From Bacillota bacterium (GTDB taxonomy: Bacteria > Bacillota > Clostridia > Acetivibrionales > DSM-2933), in the NCBI GenBank assembly GCA_023430975.1, contig JAEYYB010000180.1:61262-125261 (forward strand): a DNA stretch of 64,000 nt, read 5' to 3'. The notes under the pieces were generated by a model that saw only the letters and a list, made by a program, of their open reading frames with translations, was not told where the DNA came from and made no database searches. Of the stretch, positions 62,480 to 64,000 are shown piece after piece; the first letter of the stretch is position 1; each line of letters begins with the position of its first letter. The translations under genes and the position numbers were made by a program.

Positions 62480-63178
62480 TTATTTTTCGTCTCTATATTC
62501 ATTATAATTGTTTATAACTACCTTAACATAATGTTGTGTTTCATTAAATGGAGGAACGCCATTGTATTTTTTTACATTACCCGGACCAGCATTATAGGCA
62601 GCCAAAGCAAGCTTCAAATCGCCGCCGAATGCATTTAACTGATCTCTCAAGTATCTGGTTCCACCATCAATATTTTGTTCAATATCCCAGGGATTTGTAA
62701 CGTTTAGACCGGCTGCAGTTCCAGGCATAAGCTGCATAAGTCCCTGTGCTCCAGCACTTGAAAGGGCGTAGGGATTAAAGCTTGATTCCTGTTTTATAAC
62801 AGCTTTTATAAGATTTGCATCAACACCGTATTTTTGAGATGCTTCTTCGATTGCTGTATTAATAAGCTCCATTTGTTTTATCTTGTCCTTGGGAACAGAA
62901 GCCGAACTATTTGCTCTCGAAAGTTCAGATTTGAGCCTGTCGGTATTCATGGAGTTATAGGCTGCCGTTTTTGGCATAGCTATCTTTTCAGAAGAAGTGT
63001 TTTTTTCCGGTGATATATTATCAGATGCTTGTATATCATCTACAGCATCTTTATTTGTCTCTTCTTCAAGGACTTTCTGAAATGAGGCTTTAGTTGAAGG
63101 CATATTCATCCTTAATGGTACCCTGCTTTGAATATCATTTAATTTTTGGGTGAAAATATCATTTATACTCAATGACAT
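62480..63178 (-). CDS. Lytic transglycosylase (SLT domain)
   Basis: A 232-residue protein with a disordered N-terminus (no signal peptide seen) and a C-terminal SLT domain: VDANLIKAVIKQESSFNP (catalytic Glu in KQES), SSAGAQGLMQLMPGTAAGL, GGTRYLRDQL, LALAAYNAGPGNV. It cleaves the glycan strand of peptidoglycan. Leaderless SLT proteins of this shape often belong to flagellar or sporulation machinery. Start behind gaggagag. The next minus-strand gene upstream is a small Cys-rich protein. Confidence 0.9.
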   Translation of the reverse strand: MSLSINDIFTQKLNDIQSRVPLRMNMPSTKASFQKVLEEETNKDAVDDIQASDNISPEKNTSSEKIAMPKTAAYNSMNTDRLKSELSRANSSASVPKDKIKQMELINTAIEEASQKYGVDANLIKAVIKQESSFNPYALSSAGAQGLMQLMPGTAAGLNVTNPWDIEQNIDGGTRYLRDQLNAFGGDLKLALAAYNAGPGNVKKYNGVPPFNETQHYVKVVINNYNEYRDEK

Positions 63179-63277
63179 ATATTCTCTCCTCCAACCATAG
63201 AAAGTTATAAAGTTATTTTACTATATATATATCGTATTATTAGCAAAAACACTTTACAGCCTATTTATGCCTGGAAA

Positions 63278-63595
63278 TTATGATACTTCAAGATTATTTC
63301 TTTTGATGAACTTTGAGCATGCATTTTTAGTTTTACCATCAAACTGGCGGACAGTAAAAAGTTGGCACACCCCTATTGAAGGATGATCCTTTGAACTTAC
63401 TATGTTTAATATAAAGTTTTCACAATTTAGGCACTTTAACTGGCTTTTGGTATCAGCAAGTGTAGAAGGTGCAAACTTGTGCCTTGAGCAGCAATAATCA
63501 GATGCAACAGCACCATTATCTCTGCATAATACATCATTATTAACAGTAATAATTGTTCCTCGTATGCAGTTACTGCATGTTCTCTTTTGTAGCAA
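63278..63595 (-). CDS. Small Cys-rich protein of unknown function
   Basis: A 105-residue protein from the TTG at 63595, chosen because gaggag lies eight bases upstream; the frame runs further to an ATG without a site. It has eight cysteines, including CSNC, DYCCSRHK, CLNC and a late CSKF. Such spacing suggests a zinc ribbon or disulphide-bonded small domain, but I recognise no family. Lies upstream of the lytic transglycosylase on the same strand, about 100 bases apart. Confidence 0.6.
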   Translation of the reverse strand: MLQKRTCSNCIRGTIITVNNDVLCRDNGAVASDYCCSRHKFAPSTLADTKSQLKCLNCENFILNIVSSKDHPSIGVCQLFTVRQFDGKTKNACSKFIKRNNLEVS

Positions 63596-64000
63596 TGTTC
63601 TTCTCCTCTGATTATAATAATGAAATGGTAGATATATTATAACACTGTTTAAGTTGATGTGGAATAAAATGGGTAATAATATTATTTGACAAGAACGGCT
63701 ATAAAAATACATTTGGGAGAACTGTGATATAAGATTGATTTTACTTCAATATAAATTAGACCTACATGCCAATAATGGCACCAACAATGGATGAAACATA
63801 GCTGAAAAAGTTGGTAAATATATTATAAGGCAAAAGCAAGAGAACGAGTTTTACTGGAGCTATAAAGCCCGTAAATTAGACGGTTCCGGGCAATCTCCAT
63901 GCACCACGGATTGTTGCGTACCGAAAGGTAAAAGCACGAAGAATAGATTATATGCTAGAAGATTGCCCAGCTTAGCCTTAATAAAATATTGTAGGTGATA
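63596..64000. other. Right edge, no gene; possible structured RNA
   Basis: No coding frame of useful length. From about 63840 the base composition becomes less AT-rich and shows paired segments: gggcaatct (63888-63896) with agattgccc (63960-63968), and a tetraloop hairpin taccgaaaggta inside. It may be a non-coding RNA or leader continuing beyond the window; it matches no riboswitch consensus known to me. Confidence 0.3.

Noticed and set aside
62447..62638. Plus-strand frame at the end of the lytic transglycosylase gene
   Set aside because: Reads antisense through the SLT domain; hydrophobic composition arises from the AT-rich reverse frame.

Overview
The window comes from a low-GC, endospore-forming, cellulosome-making anaerobe of the class Clostridia. 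The signs are two CotF-type spore coat genes, a YtaF-like sporulation membrane protein, LonB, a dockerin-bearing secreted protease, and several exported proteins that carry copper-amine-oxidase-N-terminal ('stalk') domains with Thr/Pro linkers. This combination fits the Acetivibrio / Pseudobacteroides / Ruminiclostridium group. The genus is an inference; no rRNA or tRNA gene is visible in the window.

Layout. 1-15 kb is an accessory-looking, mixed-strand region: the tail of an EAL-domain gene, exported stalk-domain proteins, a MoxR-DUF58 pair, spore coat genes, an M6 metalloprotease with dockerin, arginine decarboxylase, YtaF, a broken LamG-like secreted gene, a methyltransferase and another stalk-domain protein. 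15-26.5 kb holds a Ca2+-type P-ATPase, a four-gene Gld-like ABC operon (ATPase, permease, GldG-like, DUF4340), a YkvI-like permease, a membrane-anchored beta-propeller-like protein and a CvpA protein. 27-30.4 kb carries ilvD and ilvB. 30.6-47.5 kb is the classical rpmG-secE-nusG-rplKAJL-rpoBC-(L7Ae-like)-rpsL-rpsG-fusA-tuf block, all on the plus strand. 47.6-64 kb contains a DUF192 gene, an ECF sigma/anti-sigma pair, an HPr-like/enzyme I pair, uvrC, a metallophosphoesterase, tig-clpP-clpX-lonB, uppP, tsaD, a lytic transglycosylase and a Cys-rich small protein.

The most striking non-coding structure is a set of short dispersed palindromic elements. Family A (about 97 bp, termini ATKAAAAGTG...CACTTTTMAT, flanked by TAT/ATA) is present at least 12 times in both orientations. 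It includes two longer variants, a tandem pair and a 39-bp deletion derivative. Family B (about 100 bp, termini near AAGGMATGATTG) is present in five full copies plus fragments and an end-only derivative. A 104-bp tandem pair with related ends lies between nusG and rplK. Several of these abut or overlap stop codons, and one sits in the long rpoB leader. They look like non-autonomous mobile elements (MITE-like), but no transposase is in the window.

Other notable points are: an HPr-family protein with Asp at the position of catalytic His15 but with regulatory Ser46 kept, directly followed by an enzyme I gene whose catalytic residues are present; an interleaved (pseudoknot-order) pair of inverted repeats upstream of ilvD; and an L10 leader whose terminator loop is complementary to the 5' arm of the leader.
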